Assembly (NCBI GenBank): GCA_000149265.1
Contig: CH003319.1
Coordinates: 62,001-126,000, forward strand
Source of the DNA: Ciona savignyi
Lineage: Eukaryota > Chordata > Ascidiacea > Phlebobranchia > Cionidae
Direction: 5' to 3'
DNA length: 64,000 nucleotides
Below, in pieces: positions 33,056 to 63,841 of the stretch. The stretch's first letter is position 1. Every line of letters starts with the position of its first letter. A model generated the notes under the pieces. The model saw only the letters and a program-made list of their open reading frames with translations, was not told where the DNA came from and searched no databases. The position numbers were made by a program, and so were the translations under genes.

Positions 33056-36000
33056 ATCGCAGGGATATTGCAGTGTATGATTGACATGTCCGTGCATAGT
33101 TTAGCAGTGTAGGATTGAAAGTCCAAGGGTAAACACTTTGATATATTTTTACTGGGAACAAGTGGTGGCTGCTGAACAAGTCCACAGCCTTATAAGGTAG
33201 TGGACACTATCTTATAGGAAAGGGGATCCCAACCTTTTTGAGATTGACCCAAACTTTGTTTTACTTAACATTTCGCTACCTGAATCCCAAGCAGTATAGG
33301 TATATTTTAAAATAAGAATTGTATGGATGAATTTTACCGTTAAATTGCTCAGTTTATTTTGATTGTAAGCATATTTTTACGTACCTACGCTACAGAAAGA
33401 TCGAGACAAGCAGTGGTACTACAACTCATGCACTAAGAAAGCAAGCAATACAACAAACGTAACATTTTCCGTTTCTTTTATAATGGTATATCCTCCTGCA
33501 GTATATAAAGAGATAAAAAACTAAACTAAAAAACTATAGTATCGGCTGTTTTAAAGTTTAGCGTGACTAGTTTTCTTTAAATCAAGATAGATTTTAAATA
33601 CTACATGTTAAGGCATTGCTTGAAACATGCCAGTTAAATGTCTAAAATAAAGATTTTTTTCTTGTTTAATATCATAGGTCTCATAGCGTGAATTAGTTAC
33701 AAGTACGTTTCTACCAGATGGCGTCCAAGAGCTGGTAAAGTTCTAAAATGCGGTTTTGCTCTTTTACGAGTTTCGCGGTTCGCCAAATTCGCGTAGTAGC
33801 GCGTAGTAAACAAGAGTAAGCGGCGCTTATGATTGGTGGAGCATCCTCCTATTGTTTTCATCTAAACGCGCTGACCCGTTGCGCTCGGTGAACCGGTCTA
33901 GAAGAAAAACGGAAATAATCACGTGACTGTTCGGTCCTTTTTTTTCTAGAATTTGTTTCATACCGAATCAATCAGTAGTACAAGTTACGACTTGCGGGAC
34001 GGAGGGTGTTCGTGATTGGTAGATACGTTCGCACGTTTATTTAAATAGCATTTTTTTGTTTCAAATCCCAAAGTTACCTCGCACTTGTTGAATTAATTAT
34101 CCAGCATGTACAAAACTACGTAATTTGCCGTACCAGAGATTTGTTCATGTAAGCCTGTACAAAGGTTTAACTCTAAGCATATAACGAACTCACTTAAAGA
34201 TTTGTTGTTGTTGAAGATTGGGCTTTATAAACTGCTGTTGTGGGTGTACTGGTATGTATTCCATATTGTTAATGACCTAATGTATTCATCAATATAACCA
34301 ACCCTATTTATTAACGATATTGCTAAGCACTTTGGTAGCCTGCATGCGTTTTGGTGTATTAAAGGATGCAAACAGTTTAACATAAAGTCTTTTCGTTGTA
34401 TCTAAAACCTGGAATGGCGGTGTGACATTATAAAAACGTTATAAAATTGCAACCATTTTTAAATGCAAAAGTTAACAGAAATAACAATTTCACCAAGATA
34501 AGCACTATTTTTGTTACTACAAATTTAGTAGTGCTTAATTGTTAAAAAAGTGTGGTGGCACGTAAAGTGTATTTTATATGATCCCGCCCTGCTTTTTATA
34601 CAGAATGTTCATGTCACCCCGGAAATCGATGCACATGCAGTTGAGATAATTAATGGAAAGTAAGACTTGGCTATTATGCAACACTTTTTCCTACATTTTG
34701 TTGACCTATTCTGCATTCTTATTAAGAACTTAAACAAAGAACACTGTAGTTTGCATAACTTTAACTGATATTTTAAACAAATTGTACTTGTACTTTCTAA
34801 AATAGCAACTTAATAAATCTACACTCCAGAGACTTTGTTAAAATAGGGTGAACTTAGTCATGACATAAGCACCATTTTCAAAAAGTGTAATTAGAAAAAC
34901 TTGTATCGCTACAATCTTGTTTTAATAGTTTATTTGTTAAAATAAATCCGAGGCTAATGAAAGTAGAATAAAACCTTTATTATTTTAACAGTTTTGACAG
35001 CATATTATTTTTTTATACTGATGTGTCGCATAAGTTCTATGTTAAAAGTGTTAGAGACATTTGCTCAGGTGTCATATGGTTTCTGGGTTTACTTCACACT
35101 TAACATGTACTAGATATGTGTTCCTAACAAACAGTCTGGATAGCAGGGCATATTCATTCATAAGATAAAAAATGCACAGTTTACCTCCTCAAAAAATTGT
35201 ATAAAAAACTAAAAATACATATGATTAAAACATCACAAAAAACACTGAATTTTTCATTGTTGTATGGTCAAAGTCTTGTCAAAAACTACCATGCTTTGCA
35301 GACTGGCTTATTGAATCACTTGTCAAGTTATCAGTCAGATGATGAAGTTTTTCTTATTCATTTAATCTTATTGTTGACTATTTTACTGATAGAACTAATT
35401 CAGTCAACCGACTCCAGTTGATAGCACTCATATCCTGTTGACCATCTGGATTAAAAGTTTGCATTAATTCATGGAATCACAGTTGTTGTGCCACAGTCAT
35501 TGTTATGTGAACTTACGAAATTCGCGTGGTGCAAAATTTATAAAAACCTAACTTTGATTTTTAAACAACCATGGAAATTTCACTTGTAATTTCCACATTG
35601 TGACTTGAGCAAGGACACATTTAGATACCAGATGATATCTGTAAAGCATGTAACCTTTTGCCCAGATGCATTTTTTAAATGGATACATACTGTAGGGATG
35701 TCCTTATCCGAAACACTTTAGGTTCTAGAATCAATAATTTTAAATTTTATAGGTACCGTAATAGGTACCATAGCCTAATACCTATATAACCTATATAACA
35801 TAATATAGGTATTTTGTACCATAGAGTTTTTTTTCTAATTTTGGATCAAACTTATATAAATAAAACTCATTTTGCTCCACTCTAAGCACTTTATATCAAA
35901 GTGCTGAAATATATATTAATTCCAAATATTTTTCTATTCGAATCTTGACTCTGGAATAGATATCCCTTATATACTGGCACTGGCAGTAATATAATTTGTG

Positions 36001-36555
36001 TGTGTTGTCCCCAACTTGTTAATTTAGTGAATAAGTATTTGGTTTTGCATAGTTCTGACTTAAAGGCACCATCTTACACAAAGCAAATACCTTAATGTAC
36101 TTTGTTTTACTTGTAATAAATCACATACCACTAAAACAAAATAGGTCTTATACTTATGAACTTTTTATTACACACTTTAAATACATAAAAGTCATTGATG
36201 AATAAGAATTCTTTAATCGCATAAAATGTATTTCTTTCCTTTTTCGGTCTGCCTTCTAAAATAATAGATCTTCAGTAAAATGAGTAATTAGAGCCTTAAT
36301 GCATCCTGTCAGCACTGTAGTTTTCCTTTTACAGTAGAAGAATAATCACGTATTTTGTTACTTCCTTTATCAACTGAAAAGCCATATGTGCTTATTCCAG
36401 CAATCTCCAAGCACACCCAGGAACTTTATGCTACACTAATTTATTCCAAAGGCTTTTCAAAAACAAGTGTTTGAGATGAGAATCACTGTTATAATTTAAG
36501 AATGTAAAATACAAATTTGTCTCATGGATTTCTGACGGGTTTATGTTCTTTGTAG
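33056..36555. other. Upstream region of the FAM117-family gene
   Basis: AT-rich apart from the CpG-rich stretch at 33740-34060. No coding exon is supported. Small AT-rich dyads around TAGGTACC lie near 35750-35830. Part of this is probably the first, untranslated-region intron of the next gene. Confidence 0.45.
33740..34060 (+). promoter_or_regulatory. CpG-rich putative promoter of the FAM117-family gene
   Basis: This short island of CG dinucleotides in an AT-rich background holds two ATTGG (inverted CCAAT) boxes at 33832 and 34015 and an E-box CACGTG at 33920. It lies about 2.5 kb before a splice acceptor at 36555 that opens the first coding exon, so an untranslated first exon near 34.1 kb would fit. 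The assignment to this gene is inference from position. Confidence 0.45.
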
Positions 36556-36628
36556 GTTGACTTATGTGTGTTCAGTGTGTGTGTTAAATCCTGCAATTTC
36601 AAAGCATAGAAAGGTGTGTACAAGTGTC

Positions 36629-54698
<18,070 letters not shown>

Positions 54699-57600
54699 TT
54701 TTGCGTAACAAAACTCCCATTCTGACGTCACAAGCGCTCCATGAATTCGTTCCATGTGTCATAAAATGCCTTCGTGTTTTCTCGCAACGTGGCTTCAAAA
54801 ATTAGTTTTTTTTTCTGTTCTGTTTATTTTAATTTGATTTTGTTACTTTCGATGTTCGTGTCCCCCCGCGCGCGCATCAAAAGCGGCTGATGACGTCACA
54901 ATCGCAACCGCAGCGCCTTTTACCGACCAAGTTGTACGTTTTGTGTTCACTGGCCTTTTTCGCCTTTTTTCGCGCAGAGCCAGTTTCAGTTTTCCATTAT
55001 AAACGAGAGAGGTGTTTATTCGTGTACATTGTTGCATTGTAAATACGTCACGTAATAACTAGATACGTTCTAACGCATTCTAATCCGAGCGGCGAAAGCC
55101 GCGAATGCAGTTTTAATGACTACCAACTTTTTCTCAGGTCCGAATAACTGGCGAGCACCCCCAGACACACGGCCAAGCGATAAAAACCGAACGCGTACAC
55201 TTTATCGTATATCGGCAAACTCGGACGTTTCCCAAACCATTCCATAACAAGTTTGATTGAAAAAGCTATCGCTATGAAAACCTCGCTACTGATTTTACTT
55301 GACCGTAGCACTACAGGAAACCGCCACAAATCGCTTCCTGAATTAAGACTGGCATCGAAGTCATTCCAACCTTGCCACCTGCGGATAAGTCCAACTGTAA
55401 TAACCCTATTGCACGCTATATTCTCGAAACCGCCTACCACCGTGCGATGAAACCGAATTTCTACCCATCCACAATATACAAGCGTCGGTCAAGCGCTCTT
55501 TCTACCAATTTTCTACGTGGTTTTCTACTTGAAACGCAGCAAAGCTACGTTCTGGTGCTTCTCAACATATTCAAGTTGTTGTTTTGTACTCTACCTATGA
55601 CGCACAGTGTACATTTTCGGCCGCTCGTGTCAAACTCCCAGTTCCTGCCCTTTTATTATGACATCACATAACACACTATTACAGCGAGCAACGTCACGGC
55701 GCTCTGTGGTGCTCGCTACTTGTCGCAATAATCCCACTCAAACTATTGCATCTGAGTTATAGTACAGTACCAATGTCAACTTATTTATTTTCCTTGGTGT
55801 TTCTTTTTCTAAAATTCCAATCCTAGCCGATAGCAGCAAAAATAAGCGAAAAATCGGGATTTCATTTTTTAACCAGATTGTTTTCTCTTTTAATATTATT
55901 CTATAGACCGTTTACAAATTTTCTCTAAAACTCGTTTGCTTTTTGTTCATTGACTTAGTTTCTGGTGTTGATTTTTGTTCGCTCGTTTGTTTTTTTACAT
56001 TCCGAACGCGCAGTGGCGCTCTTTCAATCTGTGGCGTTTCCCGCTCATTTACGCCACCCAGCGGTTGTTTTCGCGCAGTTTCGATTAAAATAAATTTTAC
56101 GTACAGCAACTCATTACTGACTCGTGTTTTGTCTCGAGATACCACAGAAGAATTAGCGGTTCACTTGATTAGAGTACAACTGTACAACTTGTATAGAATT
56201 GTTTTACTCTCTGTAAAACGAGTGATCAATCGATAGATTGCCTAATGCGACAACCAATCTAGTTGCTTTTGAATATTTCTCCTGGAGGGGAAACGTAGGT
56301 GCGTTATGACACGATCAATCGTCAGGTTACATTGTACGTTACCGAAGCGTTTTAGTTTGTTAAATACGGTGGGGACATCACTAAAAAATATAATAATTAT
56401 AAAACTAAATAAACCACCGGCAGCCTTCAGTAACAGCCTGGTTCAATGAACAGATTAACCAGCAAACAGTTTCGATTATCGTACCACAGTATTAACCGGT
56501 AGGCTACAGCTGTCAAGGACAAAAGAATACACAAGGTGCGCCGCATTCTTTTCTTTGTGGGTGGAGAAACGCACAAGATGTGCCTTCGATGGCGTGGTAA
56601 CGGAGCATACGCTTTGAGTCGTAGATGATGGGTAATGTGCATAAGTTTGTATTTATCCTATGTATATATCGTTTAGGTCCTGTTCAAAGCCTTGCGCAGG
56701 ACAGTAGATTAATATATGTCGCATTCTGCATGCTGGTGATCACAAGACACAACACTTCCAGAAACTACTGTCGAACGGAAAAGTCTTATCCAGGTAGATC
56801 TGTCACAATTTAGCTATCTATAACCTCGGCCGTATATAAACGTTTGTTGCAAAGCAATAGATTGTGGAGAAAAAAATTAAAATTATTTCCCGCAATGTAA
56901 TAAGTAGCCTATTGTTAGTCTGCCTGGGTTTTACTGGTAGAACATGTGCCTACAATGTTTGGTGTTATAATTATTTTACTTAAAAGTATAATAATTTTAC
57001 TCAAAAGGTTATAACAACTGTCATTTTGACAATTAACCGGTGTTGATTACTTCTAATTTTAACTATCTATGTAAAAAACAAAAAGCTAAGGTAAAAAGGG
57101 GGTTGGGGTAAATCTTTACGTCATCTACAAAGATTTCTCCACATTTCTAAACCAGGCATGCGCAACACGTGGGCGGAAATGATTACCAGTTCAGTGGCTT
57201 ACGTCGTGCATCGTAAATCGGCCCACGCATATTTATCAATTCTGTATTTTAGAATATCTGTGGTAAACCCATCCCAAACCCCAATGTTATGAGCTTTTTC
57301 ACAAATATGTGTACTTTTATTAATAGTTTTACCCTCAGGCTATTTCAACTACTTTAGTTTAATATAACTGATATAATAGCTAAAAAATCTTATGCATGGC
57401 AATTTTAATTATTTTATTCGCATCAATCACGTAACACCACAGCGGTTAAAAATATAAAAAGCCAACACTTCCAATGCGGTAACTTTCGGACTACAGAAGC
57501 CCTGAGATAATGCTATAATTTATGTGTTCCTTTGTAAGCTTTTAAAATAAAAATTTTATTAATAAAAAGAATTTTTCAGGAAGATTAAAACTTTTTATTA

Positions 57601-58137
57601 ATAGTGGTATGAATTGTGGTGTTTCAGGAGACTTTTATGGTGGGCGTGCATATGTTTTGAACTAAATCTGGACTGAACTTCCCAGCCATTAGGAATACAA
57701 AAAAAAGGAATACAACAATCTGAACTTTGTCTTGGAAGGCTTTTTTTATTGTAGCTTATAAGTTGACACAGTAAAATACATGCGGTTCAACTGGTTGATT
57801 AGACATTCCTGAAGATGCACCCCAAAGCAGGCGGTGCTTAGGTCCGTTTTCCAGTATGCAGGAAAAGAGGCACACATTTTTAGAACAGGCACGGCTGTGC
57901 ATGCATTATTTGCTTATTTAAACAAAACTTAATATAATGCGCAAAAAGATATGACACAAACCGCGAATTCACCACAAAATAATTTGTCAATTCAACGGAT
58001 AGCGTTTATTTTCTGAGCACGTGCTACAGAAGCGCCATTCGCCATTGTGTAGAATTAGTATCGATACATGATGGTGTGTGGTGTTTAGTGGTATTGCTCA
58101 TGTTGGTTTTTAACATTGATTTCTTTTGTTTTACAGA
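54699..58137. other. FAM117 3' region and SNU13 upstream region
   Basis: It begins with 3' untranslated sequence of the FAM117-family gene. A CG-containing segment of moderate GC follows to about 56340, resembling in composition the CpG-rich intronic segment. The rest is AT-rich. Open frames of up to 106 codons show no recognisable protein. I see no further gene. Confidence 0.45.
58017..58050 (+). promoter_or_regulatory. E-box and GCCAT motifs upstream of SNU13
   Basis: GCACGTGC at 58017-58024 is followed by GCGCCATTCGCCATTGTG, two YY1-like GCCAT cores. They lie about 100 bp before a TTTTACAG acceptor at 58137, after which the leader exon carrying the ATG begins. That acceptor could serve a short 5' intron or spliced-leader addition. 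Confidence 0.4.
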
Positions 58138-58247
58138 TCTACATCGTTTAGATCTTACTTTATATGTGAATTAAACCGAACGAGACCCTCAGTGAAGCAA
58201 GGATCCCCTTAACTTTGGTGAGCAGAGAGGAAAACTTACAAAACAAA

Positions 58248-61200
58248 ATGGTAAGTTTGTAAAATGTCAAAATTCGTTAGTAGCGCAGGACTCTTTTTTT
58301 TATATATTGTCAAACCAATTTAAACTGTTGTTTACTTCGATGTTAAAATTTCTTATTTATAGGCTATACAATAAATCGTATATATTTGGATAAGTCATTA
58401 ATGTAGAATTTGTGGTTAATTGATTATTAAAATATTTATATACATTTTAAGTGCACTGCATTTAAGATTTTGTGAACCATCAATTTTGGAATATATTAAT
58501 AATTTCGGTTTTTTTTCACCATAAGTTTTTCATATATTAATAAAATATATTAATAATTTCGGTTTTTTTTTCACCATAAGAACTTTCCAATTGTCGTTAT
58601 TTTAATGGGGAAAACTAAAAGGAGGGAAACTGCACATTAAAATAAATATTAGGGCATTAGACTTATTTTTAAACATGGGGTTAGAGTTCGGGTTAGTTCT
58701 GGGGTTAGATTAATGCTTAGGAAAAAGTTAAAATTAATTTCCTAGTTTTGGTAAGCAGTTACCCTTCTTTCCCGCTTTTCCTCCCTTTAGCACTGCCCAA
58801 TCTTAACCAATGTTTTTAACCCATCCTCTCCACTTCACAGAGTGATGAAGTAAACAGCAAGGCTTACCCACTTGCGGATGCAGAACTGACCAAAACCATC
58901 TTGGACCTCATTCAGCAAGCTGCAAACTACAAACAACTTAGAAAAGGAGCCAATGAGGGTCAGTTTGCCCTTTGACCTCAGACTAAAACTATTCACAATA
59001 AAAGAAGGGAAACGGTTTACTCAATTATGAAAACTCATTGTTACCGAGGAATGCACAATATAGAATTTTTGAGATTCGAATCTTTATAAGCAATTTGATA
59101 AGAATAAATAGGATACAAATTAAAAATTCACAGCTGCAATACCTCGCGCAACTAAAATTGTTCCACTAATCATGCAAATGTAAGCGAAACGTCTCAGCAA
59201 GCGTGCGACAATTACCATGATAACAAACTTTTGATGAAACGTACTTAAAGTAAATTTTGTGGTCTGAAAATTGTAAAATAGCTTTTTCACGCAATGCCTG
59301 GTTAAATCTATGAGTGCCCTAACTAAATTATTATTAAAAATGCCTTTTAGTTACGCCATACTTAAAGAGATCATTAGGTGTTGCAGCCATGCAACTGTTG
59401 AAATATAACATTTGTTTCACCAATTATTCCATGCAAATAAGGTCACTTCGTCAGTCGTCCCATATAAGTGCGTCGTGGACAGATGCGCTTAAAAAGAATG
59501 CACCCACACAAAGAAACTTCACTTTCGTTGGGATTTAATCACATGGTTTATCTACCGCACCTTTAAATATTTTGAAAATATTCCATTGGCGGAAAAGTTT
59601 TAGAGATTAGACGCTAGTAATTCAATATCTTTTTCCGTTGGTCTGTGTTAAATTAATGTTTAATTCTCCGAGGGAAATAAAAGCTAATCTTAATATCTGA
59701 ACTAGGTAGACGAAAATCGTCTGCTATTTGAAAGCAATTTTCTGAGCCATTTATTCTAGATTCAAAATATAGTATTCTAGAATTTACCTTATTATACTAT
59801 TATGTGCATTCCTACTCTGTCCGAAACACTAATCTCAACCACAAAAGTAGGGATGCACAATATAGGATAATGAAGTATTCTAAAACAGAGGATTTTGAAT
59901 CCCATTTTATAATGTTTTACAATATATTTAAATATGCAATGCTGTTAATATATTTTCTCATTTAAAAAGTAAATACCGGGCTGTAAATGACATTGTAGTG
60001 AACTAGTCGAATTTTTTTTAAACTGTGATGAGTGCAATTTCCGAAGTAAAGCAATATTTTCACCATTGTATGTTGTATCTCTCAACACTATCTGCCAGGA
60101 ATGGGGAGGTTAGGAGGTTTTTATTGCAATGGATGACGGAGAAAAATGCTATCAAGCACCTAACTATTTATGTTATTACAGTTAAAGACATAAAGACTAG
60201 CTATTATCGTCCTTAATCAAACACATAGGATATCATTTTTTGTGCTAATTAAAAACAAAGTTATTAAAGTAAAACAAAATATTGCCAATACTAAATATGT
60301 TTAAATACCTTTTCCGCATACAGAATAATTGTGTCATATTAAAAGATGGGATGAACATGCAATTTCAGCCCGGCGAAAGTTTGGAGTTTTTCTTAAGAGG
60401 CCTATATATATATAGGGCGCCATTTGTAAAAATCCGATTTAGGTAAATCGTCAACTTTTCTGCTGATTTAGCTAAATCGTCAACTTTTTTTGACTAAATC
60501 GACAGAAAAAGTTAAATTTTTAATGTAAGAATGTCATCGCTTGAAATAATTGGTGAAACAAATGTTATATTTTTACGATTGTATGAGCGCATCTGGAAAA
60601 TTCAATCACCTCTGCAATTATTTGCGTAACTATACAGTATTTTTAATATTAGATTCAACAAGGCATTAGCCTAGATTCAATAAGCTTATTTATAATATGA
60701 AATTACGAAATTTACTTCTAGTACGTTTCACCAAAAGTTTCTAATCCTGATAACCAATTGTAGCAAGCTTGCAAAGGCGTTTTTAATGCAGCTGTAGAGG
60801 TGGTAAGTTGTAACACACACCAAAAAAAGTTTCAGTGCCCGATGGCATGATCATTTTTTGACAATTCTCTAACCCCCAGCCACAAAGACTTTGAATCGTG
60901 GATTGTCGGAGATGATTGTTCTGTCTGCCGACGCTGAACCGCTGGAGATTCTACTGCATCTCCCACTACTATGCGAGGACAAGAATGTGCCGTATGTGTT
61001 TGTGCGCTCAAAGCAAGGTAAATAAATTTTATTTCCCTTGCAATATAAATATTACAAACCTAGGATGTTGATTTTTGTTCCCAAAAAAAGATCGCCTGAA
61101 GAATTTGTTTGTACTCGTTGGCAAAAAAGTAGAGTCACTCCTGTTTTTTACCATGTCATTGCTGGAATTCTATAACACGATATGTCAAATATTTAAATCC

Positions 61201-61398
61201 ATTCTAATTAACAACCATGACTAGAGCAAAAATACAAAATTAAATTCCTCGTTTAAAATCAACATTTTAACAGCGTTGGGACGAGCATGTGGCGTGTCGC
61301 GACCTGTCATTTCAGCATCGATCACTATAAGCGAGGGCTCCCAACTCAAACCGCAGATTGATTCTCTCCGAACCAGAGTTGAAAAGTTGCTTGTCTGA
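58248..61398 (+). CDS. SNU13: SNU13 (15.5K / NHP2L1) snRNP and snoRNP protein
   Basis: The protein binds kink-turn RNA in U4 snRNA and box C/D snoRNAs. Exons are 58248-58250 (ATG only), 58841-58958, 60880-61017 and 61274-61398, giving 127 aa against 128 in human. It is a single L7Ae-type domain: [12 protein letters not shown] near the N-terminus, the RNA-contacting [58 protein letters not shown] and the C-terminal VEKLLV, all nearly identical to vertebrates. The start codon is followed directly by the GTAAGT donor, so exon 1 encodes only Met. Intron 2 is about 1.9 kb and AT-rich. The gene ends 152 bp from the convergent gene downstream. Confidence 0.97.
58491..58580. repeat. Tandem repeat, period about 54 bp, 2 units
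   Basis: ATATATTAATAATTTCGG, a T run and CACCATAAG occur at 58491-58525 and again at 58545-58580. It lies in SNU13 intron 1. Confidence 0.85.
58600..58800. repeat. GGGTTAG-containing repeat, inverse relative of 16650-16850
   Basis: It is framed by GGGGAAAACTAAAAGGAGGG on the left and TTCCCGCTTTTCCTCCCTTT on the right, with several GGGGTTAG motifs between. The complementary arrangement is found at 16650-16850. It sits immediately upstream of SNU13 exon 2. Confidence 0.55.
60430..60515. repeat. 29-bp direct repeat with dyad, 2 copies plus remnant
   Basis: TAAATCGTCAACTTTT occurs at 60444-60459 and 60473-60488, with CTAAATCGACAGAAAAAG following. It lies in SNU13 intron 2. No known element is recognised. 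Confidence 0.7.
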
Positions 61399-61550
61399 GT
61401 TTCATGGAGTACAAACTTTTTCACTGCCCACATCGTGTAGAAATTGTAAAATACACTGATTAAATTTTCAGAGAGTTTTCTGGTTCAGAGCCACTTCGTC
61501 TGACACCAAACTTAAACTGCGTTTGTCAAGCTTTTCAGAAATCTTTCTTG

Positions 61551-63841
61551 CTAATTTACCTCGGTCAGATTTGCAACTGGAACTTCATTTATTTCCAAAT
61601 CTGTGGAGATTTTGATTTAACTTCCTTGGGAAATCAAAACATGACGGTTAAACAGGACGTCGGAACACGATTAAAAGCGGGTAGTTGAAAACTAAAACTC
61701 CAGGTTATCTTACCATACAATCCAATAGCTAAGAATACCACCGCCAGCAAAGTGACTGTGCATAACATGGTTGGAATTAGTATCCACAGCAAGGTGCTCA
61801 AAATGGATTTCTTGGAACAGTCCAGTAGAGCGTAGAACCCCGGACATCTAAAAGACTAATTTTACTCAAACCTTATCATAAGATTGGAATTTGTCCTGGT
61901 GGGTTATTCAACTATAAATATAGCCAGTATAACGTTGTTGAATTATTTTCAATTTTAGACAAACTAGATGATTCCAATGTTTGTAAAGTACTAATGAACA
62001 AGTAGGCTTGACTAAACATTTTGTGTAAGATAGCGCTATGGCCAACAGGACAGTCTGGCGCTTTAGTGCGAGGCCTTTCAACCGAAAGGGTGCAGGTTCG
62101 AAACTAGTCGGTTGTGTACTAGAGCAAGGCACCTAACAGACATTGCCTGAACCCAGCGGATTAATAGGTTCTACCAAATTGAAGGAACGTCTAGACCTCT
62201 ATATCATACACAACACACTGCAATAGCTACGGTGGACGCGAGGTAATCTTACGATTGCATGTGTGTTAATCCCCTTGATTTTCCCATTCATGGGGATAAA
62301 CATGAATATCCTATCCAATGGATACTGAAATCATTCGGAATAAAATTTTCGACCTTTTCCAAGTTTTTTTCTTGCGTTTTTTATCCACTACATCAATTGA
62401 AACTTGACCAGCTTCTCCGTTATGTTTGTGTGAAGCTTTTCGACTAGCATAAGAAGTTGCAAAGAACTATAAAAAAAGGTGTTTATAGGTTTCAGGGTTT
62501 TTACATCACGTTGTTCATTTTGACGCGTTTACTGTTTTTTTTCCATTTTTTGTTAGTAAGATATTTTATCCTTATTAAAATAATAACGACAAAAAAAATG
62601 AACAGCCTTGTGGATACTTCTGTGTGTCTCTTTGGCACGGAATACTGACAAAAATATAGCACAGATGGGTGCAATGTGTTTATAATTACTTCAATCGAGG
62701 CAACCTTTATTATACTAGGTGGTTAAATACATAGGCATATGTCAACAGGACATAATATATATGTCTGTCCTAGAACTTAGTCCAGCAAACACAGCCAACA
62801 ACAAATATCAAATGACAATATTGGGTCGACTGTTTATGTTAAGAGCTCCGATCACTGAATAAAGGTTATGTTATCACATTGTAGGCATTTTCTGCCTTTC
62901 CATCCATATAATGAACAGTCCATTCGATTTATAAAACTCAATATCTCTGGGCAAGGTAATCCATTGCCCTTTTAAATATTGCTATATTTCAATTAAATTG
63001 TAAGCTCTGGTACGATGTTGCCCTGTTGGGAGAACTAGCTGCTATAAAGTCACCCATGGATGTTTTGTAGTGTGAACTCAGTAAAAATGAACAGGTTGAA
63101 CAAAAGCTATAGGAATGTCATTATTATATACAATACATTGCAATATGACTGGGTACAAGGTAATCCGATCTGCATTTTCCACCCAAAAAGGATAAACATT
63201 AGTTACCTATCCAGGCATTGTAGTGCTAATATTGTAACTGTTATACCTTCTTAACCCTGCGTCTCCATTCGGCTTCGGTATACCTCCCAGCATTTTGTGT
63301 ATGGACCATGGGGTAAATGTTGGGGCCAAAAGCAACTGACATGTTCGGGTAAACAAAAGCACCCTCTTGTGACCTGTGAAATGATGGCGGATGGAGAAAG
63401 AGATGTCATTAATTCTTAAGGGTACAAAACAGACTTGAAAGATCACATAGACAAGACAAACAAGAATAAAATGAGAGAAACTTTAATTAGGCGTAAGGTC
63501 CAGTGGATAAGGATGGAGGTCATGGAAAAAAGGGTGTCAGATTTGATTTTCACCCTGACTATCTATTATTTAAAACACTTGATCGACATTGGCTAAATTC
63601 AATAGATTCGTAGAAGTGAAGAGTGGCAGACTTCAACAAAACTAACATTTGGATGTGGTACCAGTAGACTAGGATAGAAGTATGTAGACTAGGATAGAAG
63701 TAACTTCCAACCTATCATCATTAGGTACTTAGTCTTTTATCTACCTGTTGTAGTAATTACGGTGGTGGAGTCGCGAAGATACTTTGGAGTAAGGTTGTCT
63801 GGTTCTTCCTTGCTTGCGGCGGCTTTCTCTCGACCTGACAT
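61551..63841 (-). CDS. Unrecognised small single-pass membrane protein
   Basis: Four exons in transcript order, 63745-63841, 63247-63373, 61714-61847 and 61551-61600, join with consistent phases (1, 2, 1) to 135 aa ending in TAG. The N-terminus MSGREKAAASKEEPDN is charged. Exon 3 encodes LLDCSKKSILSTLLWILIPT and a following VTLLAVVFLAIGLY stretch, one strong membrane segment. The tail DLEINEVPVANLTEVN carries an NLT glycosylation sequon, which would be lumenal or extracellular if the charged end is cytosolic. Exon 2 is ambiguous: an acceptor 7 bases further in gives another open frame (GAFVYPNMSVAFGPNIYP...) that looks at least as protein-like but ends at phase 0 and would need a further exon before exon 3. 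I do not recognise the family. The gene converges on SNU13. It may have more 5' exons. Confidence 0.55.
62050..62312 (+). mobile_element. tRNA-derived SINE, copy 13
   Basis: The box B-like CAGGTTCGAAACTAG is the best match to a tRNA B box among all copies. The core (GAGCAAGGCACCTAACAGAC) is somewhat changed and the central block is shortened. It lies in an intron of the membrane-protein gene, opposite strand. Confidence 0.85.
63664..63703. repeat. 20-bp tandem duplication
   Basis: GTAGACTAGGATAGAAGTA plus one base occurs at 63664-63683 and 63684-63703. It lies in the first intron of the membrane-protein gene. Confidence 0.9.

Noticed and set aside
33225..33440. Possible hAT terminus (CCCAACCTTTTTGA)
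   Set aside because: No matching right end or 8-bp target duplication could be found.
59226..59282. Box C/D snoRNA in SNU13 intron 2 (TGATGA ... CTGA)
   Set aside because: The boxes are about 36 bp apart but only about 3 bp of terminal stem can form and no C'/D' boxes are clear.
63120..63212. Further plus-strand SINE copy
   Set aside because: A weak resemblance to the central block and tail only (ATACATTGCAATATGAC, GGATAAACATTAGTTACC); not counted.
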